This document shows positions 1 to 8,471 of a DNA stretch of 64,000 bases, one piece after another. The stretch lies in the NCBI GenBank assembly GCA_039820545.1, contig JBCBPW010000005.1, positions 101,087 through 165,086 of the forward strand, in the 5' to 3' direction. How positions within the stretch are numbered: position 1 is the first letter of the stretch; each line of letters begins with the position of its first letter. The stretch is from JALEFZ01 sp039820545 (GTDB lineage Bacteria; Bacteroidota; Bacteroidia; J057). The position numbers and the translations under genes were made by a program. The notes under the pieces were generated by a model. That model saw only the letters and a program-made list of their open reading frames with translations, searched no databases and was not told the origin of the DNA.

Positions 1-246
1 TTGAATCCCCTCAGTCGTGATATCCATCTCCCCATTGGCGTACTTACGATCAAAAGCCACGACTTTTACTTCTGTCGCGATGGTCACTACATGCTGATCA
101 ATCACAGTAGGAATACCAAAAGTCGAGGATTGCTCCAGACATTCGTTGATAAGTTGTTTGTACCGCTCTTCAAAAATATGTAGCCTAAGTTGCTCCCCTG
201 GAAAGACAACAAGGCTAAGCGGAAATAACGGAAGAAATTGAGACAT
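1..246 (-). CDS. LON peptidase substrate-binding domain protein (N-terminal part, cut by window edge)
   Basis: The minus strand reads ATG at 246-244 and stays open to the window edge, giving 82 residues of the N-terminus. It opens MSQFLPLFPLSLVVFPGE and continues with a LRLHIFEERYKQLI stretch. That is the typical start of the LON substrate-binding (PUA-like) domain: LPLFPL, then the P-G turn, then the HIFE/RY segment. Stand-alone proteins of this kind in Bacteroidota are about 200 residues, carry no protease domain and have no firmly known role. The C-terminus lies outside the window, so a full Lon protease cannot be formally excluded. The plus-strand ORF over the same bases is only its shadow. 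Confidence 0.8.
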   Translation of the reverse strand, partial: MSQFLPLFPLSLVVFPGEQLRLHIFEERYKQLINECLEQSSTFGIPTVIDQHVVTIATEVKVVAFDRKYANGEMDITTEGIQ

Positions 247-722
247 AGGACGATATCTTTAGCCTGTCCATGGATGATCTGTATGCGTGGGTCTTCCTAG
301 GGTTTACGAACGCTTCCCAATAAGGATATTATGGACTACACGCATTTTTGCTTTACTCCCATCTAACTCTTCCTTCTCCTTGATTGTTCTCTATATGTTA
401 CTGTTTTCAGGGGGAAATTATCCTGTAGGTCAAGAAGTGAAGGAATTAGGATTTGTCAAGGTTACGATGATTTTGGCCAAAATCTTACATTACATCTGAG
501 TCGAGGAGTAGATGGAAATGAATGCTCGGCAGGAGGAAAAATTCTGCATACGTGATTCTACATATCAAAAATAGCTACCCGTACAATAGCGAAACCAGAT
601 TTTTCGACAGCTCACCTAGGAGATCTTTCATACGTTGTCAAAAGATGCACACAACTAATAGAGGGGAATCTTACGTATAGAAGATAGATACATTTACCAT
701 CAAAGTCTTTCTGCCAAAACGT
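247..722. other. Intergenic region without a supportable gene
   Basis: This is 476 bases between the divergent LON-domain gene and the small membrane protein. It should hold the promoters of both. A 70-codon GTG-started ORF at 287-499 exists, but its product has no recognisable domain or composition and no ribosome binding site, so I do not call it. I see no tRNA, terminator hairpin or repeat here. Confidence 0.5.
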
Positions 723-956
723 ATGATCCGCAAACTACATCCAGCAACGAGTTCTACAAAGTGGTATGTAATTCCTCTGCTTTTTATACCCTATCTCTTA
801 TCCTTTTTGGTTGCTGGTTTGATTCGTCTTTTTCGTAATACATTCAGCAAAAAGGATATTCGAATCCCTACCGATGAAAAAGTAGATGCAGATCTTCAGG
901 AAGTGATCAATAAGCATGAGCCGCTCGCCTCGGGTGTAGACTTCGCTCAGCCATAA
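723..956 (+). CDS. Small single-span membrane protein, unknown function
   Basis: This 77-residue protein has a short basic N-terminus and one clear hydrophobic span at about residues 16-38 (VIPLLFIPYLLSFLVAGLI), followed by basic RLFRN. It ends in a charged tail of about 38 residues. The basic residues after the span suggest a membrane anchor with a soluble tail. A perfect 9-bp hairpin follows the stop codon, which supports a real transcript end. I know no family for it. It is not obviously coupled to a neighbour: the gene to the left is divergent and the gene to the right is convergent. Confidence 0.5.
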   Translation: MIRKLHPATSSTKWYVIPLLFIPYLLSFLVAGLIRLFRNTFSKKDIRIPTDEKVDADLQEVINKHEPLASGVDFAQP

Positions 957-975
957 GGAAAATCATGGCTCCTCC

Positions 976-1002
976 CGATCCCGATCTTTGAGTTCGGGAT
1001 CG
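976..1002. terminator. Hairpin between convergent genes
   Basis: A perfect 9-bp stem (CGATCCCGA at 976-984 with TCGGGATCG at 994-1002) has a 9-base loop. It lies between the stop of the small membrane gene and the stop of the convergent PD40/vWA gene. There is no T-run directly after it, so it may be a weak bidirectional terminator or an mRNA-end stabiliser. Confidence 0.45.
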
Positions 1003-1047
1003 CCCTAGCTCGTTTAAGTCACACCTTGCTTTCTTTTATCCACCTAT

Positions 1048-3018
1048 TTATTTTGATCGTACAGCCTTAGCTTCCTTCAGAAGTGCAGCCTCGATATTGG
1101 TTCTGTTGACGTTGGCGTAGTTGCCACTACCTATAGCAGCCAGTGACTTGAGCTGGGTGGTCCGTGCTACCGCGAGCTTGCCAAAAGAAAAAACAGAGAG
1201 GGCGATCTGGTCATCAGAGATGCGCTCAGCCACCTTGTATACATTTTCAATTTCAAAGTAGCCGTCTGTAGCCATGATGATCCGATTGTTGCCTCCTGGA
1301 ATGTAGTAGTCCTTGGCCAGGCTATAAGCTGTCCTGAGTGCCGACTTACTTTTGGTCCCACCAGATCCTCCAAATCGATCGATTGCGTTGACAATTTCTT
1401 CCTTCCGCAGGGCAGAAACAGCTGTGACAAGGACCTTTGTCTCATTACTGTATACGATGACGGAGATCTGATCCTCAGGCCGCATATGGGAAAGCAATTC
1501 CCGCATGGACTCCTTCAATACTGGCAAGCGATCAGGTCTGCGCATGGAAGCGGATACGTCGACGAGGAGTACAAGGTTGTTTTGGGCTATCCCATCGAAG
1601 GAGTAAGGATCTTCCTTAGGTAGTGTAACAGGAGAAGTATTTTTGACGACGGGCTCATCGATGGTGACAGGTGCTTTTTCCTCTATCGGTTGGATCACAG
1701 AAGGAGGTGTAGGATCAGGCTTAGGTGTTACGGCCACAGGCGGTGTTACAGGTTTGGGATCGGGTTTGGGTTCAGGATCAGCTTGTACAATGGCAGGACG
1801 ATCTTTCCCCAACAGGAAGTTAGAGGAGATTTTTTGATTGTGACTAATGGCTTGAACCTTGATTCTCCTGGTTTTCTTTTTGTATCCATTACAAATGACG
1901 ATCTCATCGTAAATAGCTGCGCGGTTGGGGATTTTGAAATCGTATGTGCCGTTAGCCTTCGTTCGCAGACGCTTGATTGGGATTTTGGTACGTGCATCCA
2001 AGACCATAATCTCGGCTTGTAACCCCCTAAAATTGAGGCTGTCTTTTACATAGCCTGCAATGGTATGTTCTATTTTGAGGGGAGTCGGACGAATGCGATC
2101 ATCTGCCTCTTTTAAGTCTGCAAAATAAATGTCGCCATTGCGGATAAAGTAGGCTTCCATCCCATCCGCCGTCAACGTAAATCCGTAGTCGTCACCTGAG
2201 GTGTTGAAAGGTGCGCCAATATTGATGACCTCTCCAATCGAGCCGTCTGCATAAATGGTCGTTTTGTAGATATCCAACCCTCCCAATCCCTCATATCCAT
2301 CTGAAGCAAAGTACAGGGTCTTACCATCTCCCGCCATGAATACAGAGCGTTCATCTCCCTCCGTGCTAATAGGGAGCCTCCGGCAGAAGGTCCACCCCAT
2401 ACCCGTGAGCTTACTGATGAAAATATCCATGGGTTCATCATACTCATTGCCCGCCGCGACAAAAAACATACGTTCATCGGGAGAAAGCGTCATACCATCT
2501 GTAGCCTGCACGCGAGAAAAGAATTCTGTGATACCTCCTCCAAGTCCTTTGGGCCTCCCCCAGTCTTGATCCTGTCTTTTGGTCTTGTAGTATGGACCAC
2601 CTGTATACTCCCAATTGATGTTCCAGCTTTGGAAGTAGAGGGAACTACCATTGGCTGAGATATTGGGTTCATCTTCTCCCATTGCAGAGTTGATGCCATA
2701 GGGCAGGCACTTGGGTTTGCCCCACTTGCCATTGATCTTGCGTGAGTACCAGATATCGCCATCGTAGACAGAGTCCCCCTCAAAAATCATATAAGGTCGT
2801 GACCATACCTGCTCCCCTCTCAAAGACATGAAAAACAGATAATTCCCATCAGGTGTAATGGAGAGATTGGTTTCTCGGGCCTTAGAATTAAGAATGCTGA
2901 GGCGAGAGACTTGAATGCGGTCTTTGTGATCCAGGATCGTAGCTTTCCTCTGGGCGGAAAGGGGGAGAATGGAACATATCGTAATCAGTAACCAAAAACT
3001 GGGAACCAAAGATTTCAT
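1048..3018 (-). CDS. Secreted PD40 repeat / von Willebrand factor A protein
   Basis: This is a 656-residue exported protein. A signal peptide ends near the Ala-Gln at residue 22. Residues about 50-325 contain repeated WD40-like PD40 units (SPDERMFFVA, GDGKTLYFASDG, GGLDIY), the kind found in OmpA/Pal-type and TolB-like Bacteroidota proteins. Residues about 330-400 look like a carboxypeptidase-regulatory or Ig-like fold. A linker of about 65 residues (about 410-475) is rich in Pro, Asp and Lys. The C-terminus from about 480 is a vWA domain with an intact MIDAS, D487-V-S489-A-S491. PD40 propellers and vWA domains bind proteins or glycans, and no catalytic site is visible. I infer an envelope scaffold or sensor. 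It stands alone on the minus strand. Confidence 0.8.
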   Translation of the reverse strand: MKSLVPSFWLLITICSILPLSAQRKATILDHKDRIQVSRLSILNSKARETNLSITPDGNYLFFMSLRGEQVWSRPYMIFEGDSVYDGDIWYSRKINGKWGKPKCLPYGINSAMGEDEPNISANGSSLYFQSWNINWEYTGGPYYKTKRQDQDWGRPKGLGGGITEFFSRVQATDGMTLSPDERMFFVAAGNEYDEPMDIFISKLTGMGWTFCRRLPISTEGDERSVFMAGDGKTLYFASDGYEGLGGLDIYKTTIYADGSIGEVINIGAPFNTSGDDYGFTLTADGMEAYFIRNGDIYFADLKEADDRIRPTPLKIEHTIAGYVKDSLNFRGLQAEIMVLDARTKIPIKRLRTKANGTYDFKIPNRAAIYDEIVICNGYKKKTRRIKVQAISHNQKISSNFLLGKDRPAIVQADPEPKPDPKPVTPPVAVTPKPDPTPPSVIQPIEEKAPVTIDEPVVKNTSPVTLPKEDPYSFDGIAQNNLVLLVDVSASMRRPDRLPVLKESMRELLSHMRPEDQISVIVYSNETKVLVTAVSALRKEEIVNAIDRFGGSGGTKSKSALRTAYSLAKDYYIPGGNNRIIMATDGYFEIENVYKVAERISDDQIALSVFSFGKLAVARTTQLKSLAAIGSGNYANVNRTNIEAALLKEAKAVRSK

Positions 3019-3393
3019 ATTGCTTCTTTCTTGTGTCTTTTTGAGTTTGTCGCTATCTCGTCTGTCTAGGGAGTGGCCCTAGAGAAATATTGGCTTTACA
3101 TGAGGCCGAGGACGATGGCATCGGCTTGACAGGAGGTGCCGCTAGGCTATATGAAGGTGCTTTGAGCAAGCAGAAGAAAGCATTCATACGGTTTACGTCC
3201 TGTGTGGGCGTATGGAGATGACCGCAAGATAAACAAATGATTGCATCCTGAAGTCTTTTGAGTGTGTGTTTTTTATATGAGCCAAATAGCCCAAAATTTA
3301 ATTTACGGCTTTTTGCTCGGATAGATTAGAATTTCTGCATGAAAGTGAGGAATTCTTGGGACGAAATGATTGGGATCCTGTAGGACCACCGCC

Positions 3394-3467
3394 AAGGCGT
3401 AGTCATCCTGATATAGTAAGACTTGGTCATCCCTAATACTGTAAGGCGTGGCCTATCTGATCATATA
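3394..3467. repeat. Imperfect 24-25 bp tandem repeat, three units
   Basis: Three adjacent units start at 3394, 3418 and 3443. Each begins AAGGCGT or AAGACTT, continues AGTCATCC, GGTCATCC or GGCCTATC, and ends in an A/T-rich ATA-type stretch. The similarity is clear but imperfect. The array sits in the otherwise featureless 492-base gap between the divergent PD40/vWA gene and the small membrane gene that starts at 3511. It overlaps the longer, less likely start of that gene at 3448. Confidence 0.4.
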
Positions 3468-3510
3468 CTCGTCACCCTTTCCACACCATCATCCTAATAC
3501 AAAAACCTTT

Positions 3511-3957
3511 ATGATGATAGATATTGTTTGGGGCTTCCACTTATTGTTCACAGGAGTGATGGTCGGCATCATCTGGTTCGTACAATGGGTCCACTATCCC
3601 CTTTTTCACCAAGTACCTTCTGATGACTTCCCTACCTATGAAGCCTATCATGTGAAGCGAACGGGTCAACTTATTGCACCTGTGATGATAGGTGAATTGG
3701 GTACGGCTGCTTTGCTCGTTTTTCTGCCATCCATCCACATCTCTGCCACTTGGGCATGGGTTAATTTGGGAGGTGTGGGCCTATTATGGTTAAGTACGTT
3801 TTTGGTTCAGGTTCCCCTACATGCTGCTCTGGGAGAAGAGGGGCGAGAGGAGACCATCTCGAAGCTGGTGACTTCCAATTGGATACGTACAGTGATTTGG
3901 ACCCTTCGTGGGATTCTTCTTATTTGCTGGGCCGTAACTCCCAACCTATTTCTCTAG
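3511..3957 (+). CDS. Four-span inner-membrane protein, unknown function
   Basis: The product is 148 residues from the ATG at 3511. An upstream ATG at 3448 would add 21 polar residues before the first span and is less likely. Four hydrophobic segments are visible, at about residues 4-24, 56-75, 79-99 and 124-144. The first contains FHLLFTGVMVGIIWFVQWVHYPLF, and the loop after it has Y-x-x-Y-H and a basic KRTGQ. This pattern resembles small DUF1772-like or heme-free membrane proteins of Bacteroidota, but I cannot assign a family. The stop codon is two bases before the ATG of kdsB, so the two are almost certainly cotranscribed and translationally coupled. Confidence 0.7.
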   Translation: MMIDIVWGFHLLFTGVMVGIIWFVQWVHYPLFHQVPSDDFPTYEAYHVKRTGQLIAPVMIGELGTAALLVFLPSIHISATWAWVNLGGVGLLWLSTFLVQVPLHAALGEEGREETISKLVTSNWIRTVIWTLRGILLICWAVTPNLFL

Positions 3958-3959
3958 CT

Positions 3960-4694
3960 ATGAAGTCCATCATAGGAGTAATTCCTGCGCGCTATGCCTC
4001 TTCACGTTTTCCAGGTAAGCCCCTTGTTGATATCCAAGGTATGTCTATGATCGAGCGTGTCTACCGTCAGTGTGAACGAGCCGAGGTCCTACAGAAAGTC
4101 ATCGTAGCCACAGATGATACCCGCATTTTGGATCATGTGCAGGGGTTTGGGGGGAATGTACAGATGACTGCTGATACCCACATATCGGGTACAGAACGTC
4201 TGGTGGAGGTGGCAGAAAAAGAAATCGCCGATTGTTACATCAATATCCAAGGGGATGAACCTTTCATTCATCCTGAGCAGATCGAGCAAGTAGGGCAATG
4301 GCTACTTTCAGGCGCACAAATTGCAACCCTAGCTACACAGACAGACGATCTAGCAATTCTCCAAAGTCCTCATACAGCCAAGGTCGTACTCAACCAACAG
4401 CAGGAAGCCCTTTATTTCAGTCGGGCGATGATTCCACATCCTAGTCGCGCACAGGAGAAAGTCCCTTACTACCAGCATATAGGTATCTACGGTTTTCAGA
4501 GAGAAATTTTGCTTCAGATCCCATCGATGGAGCCTTCCTATGCCGAGCAAGCAGAATCATTGGAACAACTACGGTGGCTAGCGCATGGAGTCCCGATTAA
4601 GGTAGGGATCACGACGCATCGTGCTACAGGAATTGATACACCAGAGGATTTAACACGACTTTTGTCACAGATGCAAAGAAGGGATGAACCTTAA
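3960..4694 (+). CDS. kdsB: 3-deoxy-manno-octulosonate cytidylyltransferase (CMP-Kdo synthetase)
   Basis: The enzyme joins CTP and Kdo to make CMP-Kdo, the activated sugar needed for the LPS inner core. It is cytosolic. The 244-residue product has the family length and hallmarks: an N-terminal nucleotide-binding loop (IPARYASSRFPGKPL, residues about 7-21), ATDD near residue 50, the SGTER motif, and NIQGDEPF with the metal-binding Asp. The ATG at 3960 is chosen because it begins MKSIIGVIPARY, matching the family start; the longer open frame upstream overlaps the preceding gene. It follows that gene by two bases. Kdo use fits the GmhB-like phosphatase found about 3 kb further on. Confidence 0.95.
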   Translation: MKSIIGVIPARYASSRFPGKPLVDIQGMSMIERVYRQCERAEVLQKVIVATDDTRILDHVQGFGGNVQMTADTHISGTERLVEVAEKEIADCYINIQGDEPFIHPEQIEQVGQWLLSGAQIATLATQTDDLAILQSPHTAKVVLNQQQEALYFSRAMIPHPSRAQEKVPYYQHIGIYGFQREILLQIPSMEPSYAEQAESLEQLRWLAHGVPIKVGITTHRATGIDTPEDLTRLLSQMQRRDEP

Positions 4695-4832
4695 GGATGG
4701 GCTTCTAGAGAGGTTTTTGATGGAGAAAATCAGATATAGCCATAAGTTAATGGTAATTTATAGGCTGAAGAGGTGATTTTCACAAAATAAATGTCCAATT
4801 TTACCCGCTAATAAGGAACAAAAAACCAACAC

Positions 4833-5330
4833 ATGCTTCCTATTCTCCTTTTCTGGGTTTTTGCTGCTTTGGGAATTGCAGGCGCTATCGGGCTGCTATT
4901 CAACCGCAATCCCGTCTACGCTGCCCTTTCCCTCGTGGTCAACTTCTTCAGCATCGCTGGCCTCTACCTCTCATTAAGTGCGGAGTTTCTCGCTGCTATT
5001 CAAATTCTGGTATATGCAGGTGCCATTATGGTCCTATTTATCTTCGTGATCATGCTCCTCAATTTGCAGGAAGAGCAAGGAGTGACCAAGTTCGATACGA
5101 GACGTGGGATTGCTTTTATCTTCGGATTGGGCTTTATCGCAGAGATGGTCTTTGTCCTGAAGGACATGTCCCAAAACTCAGTTTCAGGTACCTATGAGTT
5201 GGGGAAAGTAGAAGCCATTGGGAGTGAGCTGATGACACAGTATCTCTTCCCCTTTGAAATGATCTCTGTGATCCTGCTTTCTGCCCTTATCGGTGCCATT
5301 GTCGTTGCAAGAAAATACACACATAGCTAA
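4833..5330 (+). CDS. nuoJ: NADH-quinone oxidoreductase subunit J
   Basis: This is an integral membrane subunit of respiratory complex I (proton-pumping NADH dehydrogenase). It is 165 residues with five hydrophobic spans. The segment LLFNRNPVYAALSLVVNFFSIAGLYLSL is followed by the IQILVYAGAIMVLFIFVIMLLNL helix, which carries the pi-bulge region typical of NuoJ/ND6. It is the first gene of a nuoJ-nuoK-nuoL run. Its TAA overlaps the nuoK ATG by one base, so the genes are translationally coupled. nuoA-I are not upstream; kdsB is. Confidence 0.95.
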   Translation: MLPILLFWVFAALGIAGAIGLLFNRNPVYAALSLVVNFFSIAGLYLSLSAEFLAAIQILVYAGAIMVLFIFVIMLLNLQEEQGVTKFDTRRGIAFIFGLGFIAEMVFVLKDMSQNSVSGTYELGKVEAIGSELMTQYLFPFEMISVILLSALIGAIVVARKYTHS

Positions 5331-5674
5331 TGGAGTTTTTGACACCCAATGCATTTACCTACCTGGCGGTTGCCGTGATCATGTTCGCGCTGGGGGCCGT
5401 AGGGGTGATGACACGCCGCAATGGTATCGTCGTCTTTATGTGCGTCGAGTTGATGCTCAATTCGGTCAACCTATCCTTGGTGACATTTGCCAAAATGCAC
5501 GAAGTTGCAGGCACAGAAGGCCTGCCCTCTCCCGCAGCCAATGGCTCCATGCTCGTATTCTTCGTCATGTGTGTGGCTGCCGCCGAAGCCGTCGTAGGAC
5601 TCTCCATCGTGATTGCCCTCTTCCGCAACAAGCTCAACATTGACATCAACAATCTGAACATATTCAAATGGTGA
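5330..5674 (+). CDS. nuoK: NADH-quinone oxidoreductase subunit K
   Basis: This membrane subunit of complex I (ND4L homologue) has 114 residues and three predicted spans. The second span holds the conserved glutamate of the proton path in VFMCVELMLNSVNLSL. The third span (MLVFFVMCVAAAEAVVGLSIVIALFR) carries the second conserved glutamate. The start overlaps the stop of nuoJ, and nuoL begins 38 bases downstream. The length is slightly above the usual 100-102 residues because of a longer loop between spans two and three (HEVAGTEGLPSPAANGS). Confidence 0.95.
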   Translation: MEFLTPNAFTYLAVAVIMFALGAVGVMTRRNGIVVFMCVELMLNSVNLSLVTFAKMHEVAGTEGLPSPAANGSMLVFFVMCVAAAEAVVGLSIVIALFRNKLNIDINNLNIFKW

Positions 5675-5712
5675 TGGTCCGCGATTGATGCGCCATTTTC
5701 ATACACACACAT

Positions 5713-7665
5713 ATGGAAATCTTATATACTCTGATCATCCTCCTTCCTTTACTTGGCTCAGCAATCATCGGTTTGCTGGGACTATTGAGTAAGCCATTTT
5801 CTAGGCAGGAGGGACTCATCGGCGCGATTGGGACGCTCTCAGTCGCCATTCCTTTTGTGGCTGTCGTCTTGGCCTTCCTCAATTTTGATGGGGAAGCTAT
5901 TGCGATTCCACTCTTCACTTGGATGAAAGCCGGCCAGCTTACGATCTCTTTTCATTACTCCCTAGATCAGCTCTCTCTCTTGATGATGTTGGTGGTGACA
6001 GGTGTGGGTTCATTGATCCATATCTACTCCATCGGGTATATGAAAAATGATCCAGGCTTCTACAAATATTTTGCCTATCTCAACCTCTTCATCTTCGCCA
6101 TGACCAACCTCGTCATGGGAAGCAATATGGTCGTAATGTTCCTTGGATGGGAAGGTGTGGGTTTGTGTTCCTACCTCCTGATTGGTTTTTGGTACAAGGA
6201 CATGCTCAAAGCCAATGCTGCACAAAAAGCATTTGTGGCCAACCGTATCGGGGACTTTGCCATGCTAGTGGCGATGTTCATGATCTATCGCGATCTCAGT
6301 GTAGAAGGAGCAGAGGTAACTTTTTCTTACAAAGAAATACTTGCGCATAACTTCGGCGAGAATACTTCTTGGATTGCCTTCCTTGTATTTGTGGCGGCGA
6401 CGGGTAAGTCTGCGCAGATCCCCTTGTTTGTCTGGCTACCTGATGCGATGGCAGGACCTACGCCTGTATCCGCTTTGATTCACGCAGCGACGATGGTGAC
6501 AGCAGGGATCTACCTGATTGCGCGTATGCATCCGGTATTCGAGGCTTCGCCTGAGGTCTTGACGATTGTCGTGATTGTAGCGGCTTTGACAGCGATCGTA
6601 GCGGCGCTCACCGCCATCGCCCAAAATGACATCAAAAAGGTACTGGCCTATTCCACTGTTTCACAGCTGGGCTTTATGTTCATGGCGCTGGGCGCAGGAG
6701 CCTACACGGTAGCGATCTTCCACGTGGTGACACACGCTTTTTTCAAGGCTTGCTTGTTCCTTGGATCGGGATCGGTTATCCATGCGATGGAGCATATGCA
6801 CACCGTCGAAGACCCACAAGATATCCGCACCATGGGCGGTCTGCGAAAGTACATGCCCGCTACAGGGACAACTTTCTGGATCTCTACTTTGGCCATTTCA
6901 GGAATCATCCCGCTTTCAGGTTTCTTCTCCAAAGACGAGATCCTCGCCAGCCTATACTTCCACGGAGCAGGTTTTGACACATACAAAATCATCTGGGCAG
7001 TCGCCTTGTTTACGGCTGTGCTGACAGCCTTCTATATGACGCGCTTGACCATCCTCACATTTGAAGGAGAGGAGCGTTTCCCCAAAGAGCAGAAGACGCC
7101 ACACGAGAGTCCTGCGACGATGACGATCCCGCTTTGGATCTTGGCAGGATTGGCTGCTGTGGGAGGATTCATGGGACTGCCGCACTTTACCCACCTCAAC
7201 TGGTTGGGGCATGAGTGGTTGGATAAGATCATCGAAAACAATCACCACATTCACGAGCATGCTGAGGAAGCTGGTTTGGGCTTAGAAATTGGCCTGATTG
7301 CGCTTTCAGCTATTCTGGCCATTGTGGGCGTCTTGTATGCGCGCAACTTTTATAAGAAATACGGACTAGAAGGAGACTTGCGCATCGAGCGTTCGCTTGG
7401 AGGCTTGTATCGCGCCATGCAGGGCAAGTTCTACTTCGATGAGTTTTATCAGCGTACGCTGATTGGGCCCTTCACTTGGTTTGGGCAAAATGTCATGTCC
7501 TGGCTGGAAGAAAATGTCGTAGATGGTGCCGTAAAAGGTGTCTCCGAAGGCGTCGCGAGCATCGGAGAAGTCTTCCGCCGCTTGCAATCTGGCCTCATCA
7601 CCAACTATGTGCTGATCGTTTCACTCGGTGCGTTGGGCATGCTTACCTACTTAATCTTCGGTTAG
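5713..7665 (+). CDS. nuoL: NADH-quinone oxidoreductase subunit L
   Basis: This is the large antiporter-like, proton-pumping subunit of complex I. It is 650 residues, the usual size. The proton_antipo_N region is near residues 65-115, followed by the antiporter core with GWEGVGLCSYLLIGFW. The signature SAQIPLFVWLPDAMAGPTP is at about residues 233-251, then HAATMVTAG. The long amphipathic lateral helix and last membrane span are at the C-terminus. It is the last nuo gene in the window: nuoM and nuoN, which normally follow, are absent, and a good terminator sits directly after the stop. Confidence 0.96.
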   Translation: MEILYTLIILLPLLGSAIIGLLGLLSKPFSRQEGLIGAIGTLSVAIPFVAVVLAFLNFDGEAIAIPLFTWMKAGQLTISFHYSLDQLSLLMMLVVTGVGSLIHIYSIGYMKNDPGFYKYFAYLNLFIFAMTNLVMGSNMVVMFLGWEGVGLCSYLLIGFWYKDMLKANAAQKAFVANRIGDFAMLVAMFMIYRDLSVEGAEVTFSYKEILAHNFGENTSWIAFLVFVAATGKSAQIPLFVWLPDAMAGPTPVSALIHAATMVTAGIYLIARMHPVFEASPEVLTIVVIVAALTAIVAALTAIAQNDIKKVLAYSTVSQLGFMFMALGAGAYTVAIFHVVTHAFFKACLFLGSGSVIHAMEHMHTVEDPQDIRTMGGLRKYMPATGTTFWISTLAISGIIPLSGFFSKDEILASLYFHGAGFDTYKIIWAVALFTAVLTAFYMTRLTILTFEGEERFPKEQKTPHESPATMTIPLWILAGLAAVGGFMGLPHFTHLNWLGHEWLDKIIENNHHIHEHAEEAGLGLEIGLIALSAILAIVGVLYARNFYKKYGLEGDLRIERSLGGLYRAMQGKFYFDEFYQRTLIGPFTWFGQNVMSWLEENVVDGAVKGVSEGVASIGEVFRRLQSGLITNYVLIVSLGALGMLTYLIFG

Positions 7666-7699
7666 TAGATCATTTCCTACACATATACACACTAGCAAG

Positions 7700-7734
7700 A
7701 GTCCGATTCCAATAGGAATTGGGCTTTTCTTTTT
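7700..7734 (+). terminator. Rho-independent terminator after nuoL
   Basis: An 11-bp stem with two G-U pairs (AGTCCGATTCC at 7700-7710, GGAATTGGGCT at 7715-7725) closes a four-base AATA loop. A T-rich tract with one C follows. It ends the nuoJKL transcript. Confidence 0.85.
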
Positions 7735-7811
7735 ATGGGGTCTGCTTGACGACGTGGAGGAATGACTGGATCGTGTAGTTTGATGCGTAAATCAAGGGCT
7801 TTTATGGCCCC

Positions 7812-8414
7812 ATGTATAAAGCAAAAGCAATGGCAGGAATCACGGATCATCTTCCCTGGGAACCACAAAAATGGACGCTCTTCACCGATAGAGATGGGGT
7901 ACTCAATTATCTCATCAAGGGCGATTATATCAAGACATGGGAGGAATTTAACTTTATTCCTGGTGCACCCGATGCTTTTCAAAAGTTGGCGCCTTTATTC
8001 AAGTATGTCTTCATCGCCACGAACCAACGCGGAGTCAGTCGAGGGCTCATGAGTATGTCCGATTTGGATGAGATACATGAGAAGATGTGCGAAGAAGTTC
8101 ATGCTGCTGGTGGGCGGATTGACAAAGTATATTCCTGTATCAACCATGACGAACCCGATCCTGAGCAGTGCCGCAAGCCACGAATTGGCATGGCACTACA
8201 GGCGCAGCGCGAGTTTGAGGGGGTGGACCTTTCTCGCTCGATTATGCTGGGCGACAACATTTCCGATATGGAATTCGGGAGAAATGCAGGCATGTACACG
8301 GTTTTTATTTGCCAGGACGGTCCACCGAGGGCGCATGCGGATAAGATCGATCATCACTGTCAGGGAGTGGTGGCCTTTGCGGATTGGATGGTAGAGTTGG
8401 TGCGTGGGAAATAA
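7812..8414 (+). CDS. gmhB: HAD-IIIA phosphatase, GmhB-like (heptose bisphosphate phosphatase)
   Basis: This is a cytosolic phosphatase of the HAD superfamily, subclass IIIA. GmhB removes the C7 phosphate of D-glycero-manno-heptose 1,7-bisphosphate during ADP-heptose synthesis for the LPS core. All HAD motifs are present: nucleophile motif D26-x-D28-GV, the ATNQRG motif II, Lys in CRKPRIGM, and GDNISDME as motif IV. The zinc-binding region of classical GmhB (Cys/His cluster before CRKP) is only partly kept, as SCINHDEPDPEQC, so zinc binding is uncertain. Translation may instead begin at the ATG at 7830. A GmhB-like histidinol phosphatase or another sugar phosphatase is the alternative. Terminators flank it, so it is a single-gene unit. 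Confidence 0.7.
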   Translation: MYKAKAMAGITDHLPWEPQKWTLFTDRDGVLNYLIKGDYIKTWEEFNFIPGAPDAFQKLAPLFKYVFIATNQRGVSRGLMSMSDLDEIHEKMCEEVHAAGGRIDKVYSCINHDEPDPEQCRKPRIGMALQAQREFEGVDLSRSIMLGDNISDMEFGRNAGMYTVFICQDGPPRAHADKIDHHCQGVVAFADWMVELVRGK

Positions 8415-8420
8415 AACAAA

Positions 8421-8453
8421 AAACCGATCTCGTTTTGCGGGATCGGTTTTTTT
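8421..8453. terminator. Bidirectional terminator between convergent genes
   Basis: A 12-bp stem with one G-U pair (AAACCGATCTCG with CGGGATCGGTTT) has a TTTTG-type loop. An A-run precedes it and a T-run follows. It serves both the phosphatase gene and the convergent vWA gene. Confidence 0.85.
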
Positions 8454-8471
8454 ATCTCCTAATCTCTCTAC

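Noticed and set aside
287..499. 70-codon ORF in the gap after the LON-domain gene
   Set aside because: GTG start without ribosome binding site, no recognisable domain, and a mixed composition typical of chance ORFs.
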